In this document: positions 1-8,806 of the stretch, piece by piece | Position numbering within the stretch: the stretch's first letter is position 1 | How the letters are laid out: the number at the start of each line of letters is the position of its first letter | Source: an uncultured Alphaproteobacteria bacterium | GTDB taxonomy: Bacteria; Pseudomonadota; Alphaproteobacteria; JAPOUT01; G958296285 | NCBI GenBank assembly: GCA_958296285.1 | Contig: OY282459.1 | Location: 1 to 64,000 of the forward strand | Reading direction: 5' to 3' | DNA: 64,000 nt | The notes under the pieces: model-generated | Databases searched by the model: none | Told to the model about the DNA's origin: nothing | The model's input: the letters and a program-made list of their open reading frames with translations, nothing else | Translations under genes and position numbers: made by a program

Positions 1-655
1 TCGCGGCGATGAGGGCGGCTTTCAGAAAGCCGTCTGTGAAGGATCCGTTTTCAAGGCGGTAATTCTGCGCTGATCTTTTGAGCAGTTCTGCCGTATCCGC
101 GCCGGCATGGGGGATGACGCCGGTTTTGAGGAGCGGATTTTTCGCCATTTGCTCTATGAGGCGTCCATATTGTCTTTTGAGGGTTTTTGCCTGCGCCTTG
201 ATGGAATCGGGATTTTTGCCTGCGAGGATTGCCATCAGTTCAAAGTCTTGTCCGTGGGCGAGGGATTTTTCTAGGAAGCGATGGGCTTGACGGGCGGCGT
301 TTTCGGCTTTGGGGGCGGTTTCTTGATAGGCGTCGGCGGCTTTGAGGATTTCGCCTGCCATGAGGCGCGGCTCTTTTCTGTGGGAGATCATTGTATGGAT
401 GGCGTTTTTGGAGAGGACGGCATATTCTCTGTCGATAGATTGTTGGAAGGCGTTGAGGACTGCGTTATTTTGTCGTTTGGCGATGCTTGGCATGAGTCGT
501 TCTTTTGCCCAGATAGCGGCTTTGCCTCGCCAGTTTCCGCCTTGGGCGACGGGGTTGCCTTGGCTGTCCAGTCTGATCATTCCGCCGACGGCTTTGGCTT
601 GGATGGCGGCGCGTTGGAATTGGTCGGGCGAGGGTGTCGCGCCTATTTTTGGCAT
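1..655 (-). CDS. Hypothetical protein, N-terminal 218 residues only (runs off the window)
   Basis: An uninterrupted frame runs from an ATG at 655 on the minus strand to the window edge, so the C-terminus is missing. The product begins MPKIGATPSPDQFQRAAIQ and is soluble, helix-rich and Ala/Lys/Gln-rich, with no signal peptide, membrane segment or known motif that I recognise. Codon use (many GCC, CAA and AAA codons) looks like that of the neighbouring real genes, which supports coding. It lies just past repeat element A and has no visible operon partner. A secreted effector or a phage-type structural protein are both conceivable, but nothing in the sequence decides this. Confidence 0.6.
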   Translation of the reverse strand, partial: MPKIGATPSPDQFQRAAIQAKAVGGMIRLDSQGNPVAQGGNWRGKAAIWAKERLMPSIAKRQNNAVLNAFQQSIDREYAVLSKNAIHTMISHRKEPRLMAGEILKAADAYQETAPKAENAARQAHRFLEKSLAHGQDFELMAILAGKNPDSIKAQAKTLKRQYGRLIEQMAKNPLLKTGVIPHAGADTAELLKRSAQNYRLENGSFTDGFLKAALIAA

Positions 656-756
656 GGGGTTTCTCTTTGGGGTTTGGGGGTGATGGGATAGTGTGGTCTT
701 TTTAGTCTTTTTGTTTGTGGGGATAGTTCAAGAAGTTTCACGACTGTTTGAGGGTG

Positions 757-1195
757 CTGAAGGTGAAGGGGGGTTTGGGGGGCTAGCCCCCCAAGAAAAG
801 AGGGGGATCGGGGGGGAATCCCCCCCGAAAAGTCGGCGGGCGTGGCGAAACGAAGCAACCGCAGCCGAGCGTAGCGAGGCAAGTTTGCGAGAAAGCCCGC
901 CGACCCCCCTGCATCGCAAGAGCTCTTCTAGCAGGGGGCGCGTGGGTGGGTCGCTTTTGCTTGTTCGCTACGCCACGAGTGGCTACGCTCACTGCGCAAA
1001 AGCTCTTTTCCCACCCACCCACGCGCTTTCGGGGGGATTCCCCCGAACCCCCTTTTTTCAAGGGGGGCAAGCCCCCCTTGACCCCCCTTCACCTTCAGCT
1101 TCTATGCTTTAGTTCCCCTGCGGCAAACCCAAAATGCCTATCCATGCAAAAAATGCCCGCGGCGGCTCGCCGCTCGCGGCAGCGACCCCCCCTTT
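757..1195. repeat. Palindromic modular element, copy A (full length, with tail module)
   Basis: This is a giant imperfect palindrome from CTGAAGGTGAAGGGGGG at 757 to its inverse ending at 1098. In order it holds G/C-run hairpins, a GTCGGCGGGC...GCCCGCCGAC stem, a central AAGAGCTCTT, a GCGCGTGGGTGGG...CCCACCCACGCGC stem, and mirrored G/C-run hairpins. A tail module at 1099-1195 carries TTAGTTCCCCTGCGGCAAA and ATGCC-rich sequence. Short open frames inside it are by-products of the palindromes. The gaps on either side (656-756 and 1196-1267) show no other feature. Confidence 0.9.
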
Positions 1196-1267
1196 GAAAA
1201 ATCCAGCTTGATTCGCCACAGCAATTGTCCTATCTTGAACGCAAAATGCAGGGAAAATTCCCAGCTT

Positions 1268-1295
1268 CCGCAGGAGTTCTTCGGAACTCCTGCGG
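1268..1295. terminator. Perfect 12-bp hairpin with UUCG loop, probable (bidirectional) terminator
   Basis: CCGCAGGAGTTC and its exact complement flank a TTCG tetraloop closed by C-G, an exceptionally stable RNA fold on the plus strand, followed by TTTATTTT. On the minus strand it starts two bases after the DUF3800 stop codon, preceded by an A/T-rich run. It may therefore end that gene and also block readthrough from repeat A. Confidence 0.65.
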
Positions 1296-1296
1296 T

Positions 1297-2064
1297 TTAT
1301 TTTGGGAAAATTTTGAGCCCAACGGGTTTTCCCCTGACCATAAAAAACTTCCTTTCCTGCTCCAGCAATTCAAAGAGGCGAGATTTTTTGCCTGTCGCGG
1401 CACAATGTCCAACGGGATGCCCAACGAGATCGGCGATTTGCAATCCTGTGGAATTCGCCCTTTTTCCCACATGTATGAGTTTCATCGGCGTTTCCTTGTA
1501 ATTGCGGCGATGCGTCTGCTTCCAATCATAGGCATTTTTTAATATCTCGCTGAACTCCTCGCTCAGACGCTTATCCTCCTTTTTGTTGCGACTTTCGGCG
1601 ACAATGTATGTCATGCGTTTATGCTGATCCTTCTGCAATAAAAAATCGTGCAGCCGCTCCATGCAAAATTGCAGCGCCATATGGTAAATGTCCCTCCCGC
1701 TCTTTCTCTGCTTGGAGTAGGGAATCTTTTTGATCGCCGCGCAAATTAGAATATAGGCGCTTTGCTCCATAATATTGTCCATATCCTCAAAGAAATCGTC
1801 AGCCAGTTTTTTATCCATGAGAAAAGCGAAATCATTTTCCTTTTGACGCATTTCATAGGAATGCAGAATAACCATGTCGTGGCCCCAATGCTTCATCTTT
1901 AACGCCTGAACCTCTGGAACGATATATCGCGCATAGGTTCTTTTCTTGACGACACAGAAAGATAAGACAAAGACGGGATATTTGGAGTCTATCTTATCCA
2001 TGTCCGAATTGCCGCTTTCGTCTACATAAACGATATAGTCGGAATATGGGGGATAGGCGCTCAT
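1297..2064 (-). CDS. DUF3800 domain protein
   Basis: 255 residues. The N-terminus YIVYVDESGNSDMD is the hallmark acidic motif of DUF3800, a family with a predicted RNase H-like fold and of unsettled function, often seen in accessory or mobile regions. The conserved Asp and Glu of VDESG and a late Asp in QIADLVGH are the expected putative metal ligands. The gene is visibly richer in A and T than its neighbours (many AAA, AAT and TTT codons), suggesting acquisition by transfer. It sits between repeat A and the amidase gene, 19 bp beyond the amidase stop on the same strand, so it could be co-transcribed with it. Confidence 0.8.
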   Translation of the reverse strand: MSAYPPYSDYIVYVDESGNSDMDKIDSKYPVFVLSFCVVKKRTYARYIVPEVQALKMKHWGHDMVILHSYEMRQKENDFAFLMDKKLADDFFEDMDNIMEQSAYILICAAIKKIPYSKQRKSGRDIYHMALQFCMERLHDFLLQKDQHKRMTYIVAESRNKKEDKRLSEEFSEILKNAYDWKQTHRRNYKETPMKLIHVGKRANSTGLQIADLVGHPVGHCAATGKKSRLFELLEQERKFFMVRGKPVGLKIFPK

Positions 2065-2083
2065 GCTGTTAGATCTTCAAGCC

Positions 2084-3514
2084 TCAAGAATGAATCGGCG
2101 GACGCTTCCCCTTCCAAGACCGCGCCTCCTCCAACTGACCCGCCAACCGAAACAACAAATCCTCGCGCCCATAAGCGGCGGTGAACATCACGCCAATCGG
2201 CAAGCCCGCCTCATTCCAAAAAAGCGGAACAGACATGGAAGGCTCGCCGGTCATGTTGGCGATCGGCGTGTAAGGAATGACGCGCTGCAAAGCCTCGGCG
2301 AACTCTCGCGCCTCGCGCGTCATCGCCAACTCGCCCAATAAAGGAGGCGGCGCGCCCAAAGTCGGCGTCAAATAAAGATCATAAGACTCATGAAACGCCG
2401 CCATAGTCCGCCCCAAGCCATGAATGAAATGCACCGCCGCGACATAGTCTGACGCTTTGAGGGCGCGACCCGATTCCACCAAACGCCATGTGGCAGGCTC
2501 CACCTCCTCCTCTTGAATGGGGCGTCCGCGAGCCTCGCCCATCGCGCCGAGCAATTGGGCGACATTCGCGCCAATGATCGCGGTCTGACAGCGAAGCATC
2601 GCCATGACATCCAAATCAGGACGCGCCTCCTCCACCCGATGCCCCAAAGAGGCGCAGAGCGCGGCCGCATCCTCCAGACCCGCGACAATATCGGCGTCAG
2701 GCTTGGAGCCGTTGGGGCGAAGGGCGTTGAAGCCGATGCGAAGCGTCTCACCAGGATGCGCGACCTCGCCAAGATAAGGATTCTGACGGGGCGGGGCGTC
2801 ATAAGGCGATCCCGCCGCCATGCCGCAGATCGCGTCCAGAATGGCGGCGCTGTCGCGGACGGATCGGGAGACGACATGACTGATGCTCATCCCCGCCCAG
2901 CCTTCTCCGACATCCGGCCCCATCGGCACGCGCCCGCGCGAGGGTTTTAAGCCAAAAAGACCGCAGGCGGAAGCAGGAATGCGAATGGAGCCGCCGCCAT
3001 CGGAAGCATGGGCGGCGGGAAGGACGCCCGCCGCGACCGCCGCCGCCGCGCCGCCTGAAGATCCGCCGGACGAGCGCGTTTCGTCCCACGGATTCTTCGT
3101 TGGCCCATAAAGGACAGGCTCGGTCGTTCCGGTCAGACCAAATTCCGGCGAGTTCGTCTTGCCGAAAATGACGAGACCCGCCTGTCGGAAGCGCTCCGTC
3201 AAGACGCTGTCGTGATCGGCGCGGGCGTTCCGCGTCAGCCTCGCGCCATTGGAGGTGATCGTCCCTTTGAGAAGCGCGTATAAATCTTTCAAGAGGAAGG
3301 GGACGCCTTTCAAGGGCGCGTTTTCGGGCAAAGAGTTCAACGATGCCCGCGCTTCGTCATAATGTTTCAAGACGACGGCATTCAGTTTCGGATTGACTTT
3401 TTCCGTTCGCGCGATCGCCTCTTCCAGCAATTCGGAAGGCGAGACTTCGCCTTTCCTGACCATCTCGCCGATGGCGACAGCGTCCCAATTGGCGTATTCG
3501 GCAATCTTTGACAT
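2084..3514 (-). CDS. Amidase (amidase signature family)
   Basis: 476 residues, the usual length. The Ser-cisSer-Lys triad is visible: the Lys in PFLLKDL near residue 90, the cis-Ser in the [12 protein letters not shown] signature near 150, and the nucleophile Ser in [11 protein letters not shown] near 175. The family hydrolyses carboxamides and includes GatA, indoleacetamide hydrolase and 6-aminohexanoate-cyclic-dimer hydrolase. GatA is unlikely because no gatB or gatC is adjacent. The gene follows the SDR gene by 15 bp on the same strand, so the two probably form one transcript. Substrate cannot be told from sequence alone. Confidence 0.88.
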   Translation of the reverse strand: MSKIAEYANWDAVAIGEMVRKGEVSPSELLEEAIARTEKVNPKLNAVVLKHYDEARASLNSLPENAPLKGVPFLLKDLYALLKGTITSNGARLTRNARADHDSVLTERFRQAGLVIFGKTNSPEFGLTGTTEPVLYGPTKNPWDETRSSGGSSGGAAAAVAAGVLPAAHASDGGGSIRIPASACGLFGLKPSRGRVPMGPDVGEGWAGMSISHVVSRSVRDSAAILDAICGMAAGSPYDAPPRQNPYLGEVAHPGETLRIGFNALRPNGSKPDADIVAGLEDAAALCASLGHRVEEARPDLDVMAMLRCQTAIIGANVAQLLGAMGEARGRPIQEEEVEPATWRLVESGRALKASDYVAAVHFIHGLGRTMAAFHESYDLYLTPTLGAPPPLLGELAMTREAREFAEALQRVIPYTPIANMTGEPSMSVPLFWNEAGLPIGVMFTAAYGREDLLFRLAGQLEEARSWKGKRPPIHS

Positions 3515-3529
3515 TCTCGCCTCTCTTTT

Positions 3530-4444
3530 TTAGACGGGGGGCCAAGAAAAGACGCCTGCCGTATTCTCTACCTCTTCAAAGGATGTTTTGAGCGCCGGCA
3601 TGGCGTGGGAGAGGATCGTTTGCGGCGTCCAGCCTTCCAGCCTTGCCATGCCGCGCAGAGGGCGGGGCTGACTCATGACGAAGAGTTCGTTTCCGCGCGA
3701 GACGAAAATCTGTCCGTTGGCTTGGCATGACGGCGCGGCGAGGGCGACCGCGAGTTGCGCCACTTGATCGGGGCGCATTGTTTTTTTCATGCGCTCCACG
3801 CGGGCGGCGCTTTCCTCGTCTTTGATGGGGATTGTGGCGATCATCCGCGTCCAAGCGAAGGGGGCGATGATGTTGGCGCAGACATTTTTGCGCGCGCCTT
3901 CCATGGCGAGGATTCTTGACAAACCTGCGATTCCCATTTTGGCGGCGGCGTAGTTTGCCTGTCCGACATTTCCGATGAGTCCGGAGGTTGAGCTGAAGAG
4001 GACGTATCGTCCTTCTTCTTGGTCTCGGAAATGCTCTATGCTGGCGCGGGCGATGTTAAATGATCCTTTGAGATGGACGTTGATGACGGCGTCCCAGTCT
4101 TCTTCGGACATTTTATGGAGCATGGCGTCTCGGAGGATTCCTGCTGGGCTGATGACGGCGTGGAGTCCGCCGAATTTTTTGATCGCTTGGGCGATCATAT
4201 TTTTCGCGCCTTTCATCGTGGCGATGCTGTCGGAGTTGGCGTCCGCGTTTCCGCCTGTTTTGATGATTTCGTCTGCGACTTCGCGGGCGGGGTTTGCCGC
4301 GCCTTCGTCTCCGCCTGCGACTCCGCCGCCGAGATCGTTGACGAGGACGTTCGCGCCTTCGCGGGCGGCGAGGATGGCGCATTCTTTTCCGATTCCTCTT
4401 GCTGCGCCTGTGATGAGGATTGTTTTGCCGTTTAGAATGCCCAT
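3530..4444 (-). CDS. SDR family oxidoreductase
   Basis: 304 residues, short-chain dehydrogenase/reductase. The NAD(P)-binding motif TGAARGIG lies near residue 13, SPAG replaces the usual NNAG near residue 101, and the catalytic Ser (SSTSG) and YAAAK (Tyr-Lys pair) follow at about 150-168. The extended loop NDLGGGVAGGDEG and the C-terminal tail of about 60 residues resemble the hydroxyacyl-CoA dehydrogenase domain of peroxisomal multifunctional-enzyme type proteins, so a 3-hydroxyacyl-CoA or related substrate is plausible. That substrate assignment is inference. It is upstream of, and probably co-transcribed with, the amidase. Confidence 0.85.
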   Translation of the reverse strand: MGILNGKTILITGAARGIGKECAILAAREGANVLVNDLGGGVAGGDEGAANPAREVADEIIKTGGNADANSDSIATMKGAKNMIAQAIKKFGGLHAVISPAGILRDAMLHKMSEEDWDAVINVHLKGSFNIARASIEHFRDQEEGRYVLFSSTSGLIGNVGQANYAAAKMGIAGLSRILAMEGARKNVCANIIAPFAWTRMIATIPIKDEESAARVERMKKTMRPDQVAQLAVALAAPSCQANGQIFVSRGNELFVMSQPRPLRGMARLEGWTPQTILSHAMPALKTSFEEVENTAGVFSWPPV

Positions 4445-4527
4445 CGCGGCGTCCCTCCCTTATTTTTCTTGCGGATGGATGGGGGTCATGCTATCGGCGC
4501 GGCGGGGGTTTGCGCAAGGGGAAAGAT

Positions 4528-5010
4528 ATGTTTGGGATTGAGAGGGAGAGGGAGGGCGATTCGGTTTTGGTTGAGGCTCTTGTGGCGCGGGTTTTTGGGC
4601 CTGGGCGTTTTGCTTTGACGGCTTACCGGCTTCGTGAGGGGAATGATTTTGTTTCGGCGCTTTCTTTTGTCGCTCGTGAGGGTGGGAGCGTGATTGGCTC
4701 GGTTCGTTTTTCGCCGATTATGATTGGTGATGATATGGCGTTGTTGTTGGGGCCGTTGGCGGTTTTGGTTGAGAAGCGGGGTTTGGGGGCGGGGTTGGCT
4801 CTTGTGGAGAGGGGTTGTGAGGAGGCGGCTCGGTTGGGGCATCGGTGGGTATTGTTGGTAGGGGATTTGGCGTATTACGATCGGGTTGGATTTCGGCGCG
4901 CGGGGGGTTTTGTTGAGATGCCTGGGCCTGTGGATAGGGATCGGCTTTTGATTCGTGGTTTTGTGGGGGATGGGGTTTTTCCGCGGGGGCTTGTGCGGGT
5001 CGCCCGTTAA
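4528..5010 (+). CDS. GNAT family N-acetyltransferase
   Basis: 160 residues from the ATG at 4528, preceded by GGGGAAAG. An upstream in-frame ATG at 4420 would overlap the divergent SDR start and is disfavoured. The protein has the GNAT core: GSVRFSP strand, LGPLAVLVEKRGLGAGLALVE (acetyl-CoA pyrophosphate loop R/Q-x-x-G-x-G/A), and the YYDRVGFRRA segment late in the fold, as in the YhbS-like group. The substrate is unknown. The TAA stop codon lies inside the terminal inverted repeat of palindromic element B, so the present C-terminus may have been set by insertion of that element. Confidence 0.83.
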   Translation: MFGIEREREGDSVLVEALVARVFGPGRFALTAYRLREGNDFVSALSFVAREGGSVIGSVRFSPIMIGDDMALLLGPLAVLVEKRGLGAGLALVERGCEEAARLGHRWVLLVGDLAYYDRVGFRRAGGFVEMPGPVDRDRLLIRGFVGDGVFPRGLVRVAR

Positions 5011-5342
5011 GGGGGGTTTGGGGGGCTAGCCCCCCAAAAAAAGAGGGGGATCGGGGGGGAATCCCCCCCGAAAAGTCGGCGGGCGTGGCGAAACGAAGCG
5101 GGCGAAGCGCGTAGCGCAAGCCCGCGAGAAAGCCACTCGTGGCGTAGCCCGCCGACCCCCCCTGCTAGAAGAGCTCTTGAATAGCGGGCTAACGCCCGCT
5201 TGGTTTTTTTGGGGGGCTAGCCCCCCAAACCCCCCTTCACCTTCAGCTTCTATGCATTAGTTCCCCTGCGGCAAAAACACATGCCTATCCATGAAAAAGA
5301 TGCCTGTCGCGGCAGCGACCCCCCCAAACCCCCCTTAACGGG
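5003..5342. repeat. Palindromic modular element, copy B (perfect 23-bp terminal inverted repeats)
   Basis: 340 bp bounded by perfect 23-bp inverted repeats at 5003-5025 and 5320-5342 (outer part CCCGTTAAGGGGGG). Inside are G/C-run hairpins, the GTCGGCGGGC stem, AAGAGCTCTT at about 5167, an AGCGGGCTAACGCCCGCT hairpin and the tail module with TTAGTTCCCCTGCGGCAAA. It fills the gap between the convergent GNAT and ilvD genes, with the GNAT stop codon inside its left end and the ilvD stop six bases beyond its right end. Confidence 0.92.
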
Positions 5343-5348
5343 AGCAGA

Positions 5349-7073
5349 TCAAACATCCGCGTAAGCCCGAACCTCCCCAACAGCCCCCGGATGAGTCGTC
5401 CCCCCCGTCCGCGCCGAAGACGCCACCTGCCCATACTTCCAAACCGCCCCCGAACCAAACAACCCCGCCCTCGCCACAAAACCCTCGCGCCGCCGCCCAA
5501 ACTCCTCATCCGAAACATCAACCTCCAAAAGACCCGCCTCCGCGTCAATCGTGATCACATCCCCATCACGAATAAGACCAATCGCGCCCCCTAACGCCGC
5601 CTCAGGCCCAACATGCCCCACGCAAAAACCCCGAGTCGCCCCAGAAAAACGCCCATCCGTAATCAACGCCACCTTGTCGCCCATCCCCTGACCATAAAGC
5701 GCCGAAGTCGTGGAAAGCATCTCGCGCATCCCAGGCCCGCCGCGAGGACCCTCATAGCGAATCACCAAAACCTCGCCCTCCCGAAATCCACCCCCCGTGA
5801 CCGCCGCGAAAGCATCCTCCTCACAGTCAAAACACCGCGCAGGCCCCCTGAAAAACAAACTCTCCATCCCCGCCACCTTCACAATCGCGCCGTCCGGCGC
5901 CAGATTGCCCTTGAGCGCCGCCAACCCGCCAGTCGGCGACAAGGGCGAAGACGCCAAACGAATCACCTTCTGATCCGCCTTGAACGCGAAGCCCTCCAAA
6001 TTCTCCGCCAACGTCCTGCCGGTGACCGTCATGCAGTCGCCATGCAAAAAGCCGCCGTCAAGGAGAGCGCGCAAAATCATCGGAACGCCCCCCGCCTCAT
6101 ACAAATCCTTGGCGACATAACGTCCGCCCGGCTGCAAATCGGCGATTGTCGGCGTCCTCTCGGCGATGCGCGAAAAATCAAAGAGGTCAAACTCTATCCC
6201 CGCCTCATGCGCCAAGGCCGGCAAATGGAGCGCGCCATTGGTGGATCCGCCTGTCGCGGCGACCACCGCCGCGCCATTCTCCAACGCCTCGCGCGAGACA
6301 ATGTCGCGAGGGCGCAAAGATTTGGCAAGCAAGCCCATGACCGCCTCGCCGCTCGCGCGGGCGAAACTGTCGCGCCCCTCATGCGGAGCGGGAGTCGCCG
6401 CCGAATGAGGAAGCGCCAAGCCCATCGCCTCAGAGACGCACGCCATCGTGTTGGCGGTGAATTGCGCGCCGCAAGCGCCCGCGCCCGGACAGGCAACGCA
6501 CTCCAAAGCATGAAGCGCCTCGTCTCCCATCTCGCCCTTGGCATGACGCCCGACCGCCTCAAAAACATCGGCGATTGTGACGTCCCGTCCTTCATAGCGC
6601 CCGGGCAAGATAGATCCGCCATAAAGAAAAACAGACGGCACATTCAAGCGCAGCATCGCCATCATCAATCCCGGCAAGGATTTGTCGCAGCCGGCGATTC
6701 CGACAAGCGCGTCATAACAATGTCCGCGCACCGTGAGTTCCACCGAATCGGCGATGACCTCGCGCGAGACGAGCGAGGATTTCATCCCCTCATGCCCCAT
6801 GGCGATTCCGTCCGTCACCGTGATGGTGCAGAATTCGCGGGGCGTTCCGCCCGCCGCGATGACGCCCTCCTTCGCGGCTTCCGCCTGCCGCTTGAGCGCG
6901 ATATTGCACGGCGCCGCCTCGTTCCAAGAAGAGACGACTCCAATGAGAGGCTTATGGATATCCTCCTCGCGCAATCCCATCGCGTAATAATAGGCGCGAT
7001 GCGGGGCGCGCGCCGCGCCTTCCGTCACATGGCGGCTTGGCAGTTTCGCCTTGTCAAAAGGGCTTTTGGACAT
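5349..7073 (-). CDS. ilvD: Dihydroxy-acid dehydratase
   Basis: 574 residues, full length. IlvD dehydrates 2,3-dihydroxyisovalerate and its methylvalerate homologue in cytosolic valine, leucine and isoleucine synthesis. The Fe-S ligand motifs are visible: CDKSLPG near 130, [16 protein letters not shown] near 205, and the C-terminal [18 protein letters not shown] signature. [18 protein letters not shown] is the conserved substrate-site segment. No other ilv genes are adjacent. A TGCTACACT box on the minus strand (7119-7111) could be its extended -10. The 3' end abuts repeat B. Confidence 0.96.
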   Translation of the reverse strand: MSKSPFDKAKLPSRHVTEGAARAPHRAYYYAMGLREEDIHKPLIGVVSSWNEAAPCNIALKRQAEAAKEGVIAAGGTPREFCTITVTDGIAMGHEGMKSSLVSREVIADSVELTVRGHCYDALVGIAGCDKSLPGLMMAMLRLNVPSVFLYGGSILPGRYEGRDVTIADVFEAVGRHAKGEMGDEALHALECVACPGAGACGAQFTANTMACVSEAMGLALPHSAATPAPHEGRDSFARASGEAVMGLLAKSLRPRDIVSREALENGAAVVAATGGSTNGALHLPALAHEAGIEFDLFDFSRIAERTPTIADLQPGGRYVAKDLYEAGGVPMILRALLDGGFLHGDCMTVTGRTLAENLEGFAFKADQKVIRLASSPLSPTGGLAALKGNLAPDGAIVKVAGMESLFFRGPARCFDCEEDAFAAVTGGGFREGEVLVIRYEGPRGGPGMREMLSTTSALYGQGMGDKVALITDGRFSGATRGFCVGHVGPEAALGGAIGLIRDGDVITIDAEAGLLEVDVSDEEFGRRREGFVARAGLFGSGAVWKYGQVASSARTGGTTHPGAVGEVRAYADV

Positions 7074-7137
7074 TTTCCTCCCTTTCGGCTAGATTCGCTA
7101 GAGATTCGCAGTGTAGCAGGATCGCCGCCGCGACAAT

Positions 7138-7165
7138 ATGATAATCGCGACATGATAATCGCGAC
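7138..7165. repeat. 14-bp tandem duplication upstream of the SEL1/ClpP-like gene
   Basis: ATGATAATCGCGAC occurs twice head to tail (7138-7151 and 7152-7165), ending two bases before the first possible start codon of the next gene. It lies in the divergent ilvD/SEL1 promoter region and could be a duplicated operator or a replication-slippage product. Confidence 0.7.
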
Positions 7166-7167
7166 CG

Positions 7168-8790
7168 ATGATGACAATGACGATGACGATGACGCGTTCC
7201 TCTCTCAAAAGTTTTTTCGCGGGCTCTTTGGCTTTTCCGGCGCTGCTGTTTTTCGCGCCGCCTCCGCTCTTGGCGAAGGAGGATGGCGCTTTGCGGGATT
7301 TGTCGGTGATGACGATGCTCTCGCGCCGGGCTTCGTCTCTGCATGAGGCGGCGCGGCGCGGAGACGCCTACGCCCAATATGCGCTCGCCACGCTCTACGC
7401 GAAAGGCGCGAAAGATATGCCGCCTGATAAAAAGAAGGCGGCGCATTTTTTGACGATGGCGGCGGAGCGGGGTCTTCTCTCGGCGCAGACCAAGCTCGCC
7501 TCGCGCTACGCTTACGGGACGGAGGGCTTTCGGCGAGACTATCAAGCCGCCGCGCGATGGTATCGCCTCGCGGCGATGCAGGGCGATCTTCTGTCGCAAT
7601 ATAATTTGGGGGTGATTCTCAAACAGGGTCTTGGCGGGAAAAAGAATCCCGCCGAAGCGGCGCGATGGTGGCTTTACGCGGCTGAGAGGGGGAGTTTGGC
7701 GGCGCAATATCGTCTTGCCTTTCTCTATTATCGCGGCGAGGGTGTTGATGAGAATCCTCGCGCGGCGCGGCATTGGCTCGGCAAAGCCGCCGAGCAGGGG
7801 CATGAGGAGGCGCAATATTATTTGGGTCTTTTCCTGCGGGACGGCGTTGGCGGTTCGGCGGAGATTGAGCGCGGCGAGGCTTGGCTGCGCCGCGCGGCGA
7901 TGGGGGGGCACGGCGAATCGTCTTACGCGCTTGCGGCGCTTTATCTTGCCGAAGCGCCTCGCGCGCGCGCGGCGAGACGGCAGAAACTTTTGCGCGAAGC
8001 TTATATTTGGTCTTCTGTGGCGGCGGCGGCAGGGGATTCCAAAGCCGAAGAGCTGCGGAAATCCGCGGCGAGACATATGACGGCGCAAGAAGGGGCGGAA
8101 GCCGAAAAAGAAGCCAGACGCATAAGGCGCTTCATCGGCGAAAGCCGAAAGGCGCGCCGCGCCAAAGGGGGGCTGGAGAGTCAGGACGGTCTGCGTCCCG
8201 CGCCTGTTCCGACAGCCGAGCTCCGCATGATGGATAAGAAAACGCTCCTTGTGCGAGGCGAGCTCGGCATTGGCGCGCCTGAGCGGATAGAGAAAATTTT
8301 GGCGAAGAACCCCGCCATCACGGTTCTTGCGCTAGACAGTCCGGGCGGCTATCTGACGAGCGGTCTCGCCATCGCGGAGATTGTGCGGGCGCGGGGGCTT
8401 ATCACGCGCGCCGAGAAGCGATGCCATTCGGCTTGCACTTTCGTTCTTTTCGCCTCGCCTCGCCCGACGGCGAACAGCGAGAGCGTGATCGGCTTTCATA
8501 AGCCCGGCTCTTTCTTCAAGGACGCGGCGGGGAGCGCGCGGCAGGATCAAGAGGAATCCGGCTCCCATTGGCTGATGCGCTCTCATTACGCTTGGTCGGG
8601 CTTTCCGAAGGCGCTGATTGACAAGATTCTCGCCACGCCTTTTGAGAATTTGGTTGTGTTTTCCAAAGCCGATCTGATTCACAATCGTCTCTTGGCTTAT
8701 GTGCGCGATGAGGCGAGCGGGCGGCAGATCCGCGCGCGGCAGTGGTGCGACAGCAATTGGAATCGCTGCAGGAGAAGGCAGTATTTTTAG
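7168..8790 (+). CDS. SEL1-repeat protein fused to a periplasmic ClpP-like domain
   Basis: 540 residues. A signal peptide (SLKSFFAGSLAFPALLFFA, probable cleavage after PPPLLA) is followed by about six to seven SEL1/TPR-like repeats at about residues 55-290, recognisable by recurring A.YALA.LY..G and A..W...AA..G..... patterns. After a charged linker, residues about 350-500 carry ALDSPGGYLTSGLAIAE and CHSACTFVLFA, as in COG3904-type ClpP-like periplasmic proteins: oxyanion-type GG plus the catalytic-Ser position HSAC. The start is uncertain: the coding sequence opens with a (ATGACn) repeat giving MMTMTMTMT. It is probably an exported scaffold-hydrolase of unknown substrate. It is convergent with valS, with 16 bp between them. 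Confidence 0.8.
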   Translation: MMTMTMTMTRSSLKSFFAGSLAFPALLFFAPPPLLAKEDGALRDLSVMTMLSRRASSLHEAARRGDAYAQYALATLYAKGAKDMPPDKKKAAHFLTMAAERGLLSAQTKLASRYAYGTEGFRRDYQAAARWYRLAAMQGDLLSQYNLGVILKQGLGGKKNPAEAARWWLYAAERGSLAAQYRLAFLYYRGEGVDENPRAARHWLGKAAEQGHEEAQYYLGLFLRDGVGGSAEIERGEAWLRRAAMGGHGESSYALAALYLAEAPRARAARRQKLLREAYIWSSVAAAAGDSKAEELRKSAARHMTAQEGAEAEKEARRIRRFIGESRKARRAKGGLESQDGLRPAPVPTAELRMMDKKTLLVRGELGIGAPERIEKILAKNPAITVLALDSPGGYLTSGLAIAEIVRARGLITRAEKRCHSACTFVLFASPRPTANSESVIGFHKPGSFFKDAAGSARQDQEESGSHWLMRSHYAWSGFPKALIDKILATPFENLVVFSKADLIHNRLLAYVRDEASGRQIRARQWCDSNWNRCRRRQYF

Positions 8791-8806
8791 AACTCCGCGA
8801 GAAGGC

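Noticed and set aside
946..1197. Open frames inside the palindromic elements (also at 16267, 28235, 29584, 40380 and 56393)
   Set aside because: They follow G/C-run hairpins, read GGFGG, PPLTPL or similar low-complexity peptides in several frames, lack ribosome sites and change frame between copies.
5613..7346. A 577-codon open frame opposite ilvD
   Set aside because: It is an antisense shadow of a strongly conserved gene in GC-rich DNA, with Arg/His/Pro-rich composition and no domain.
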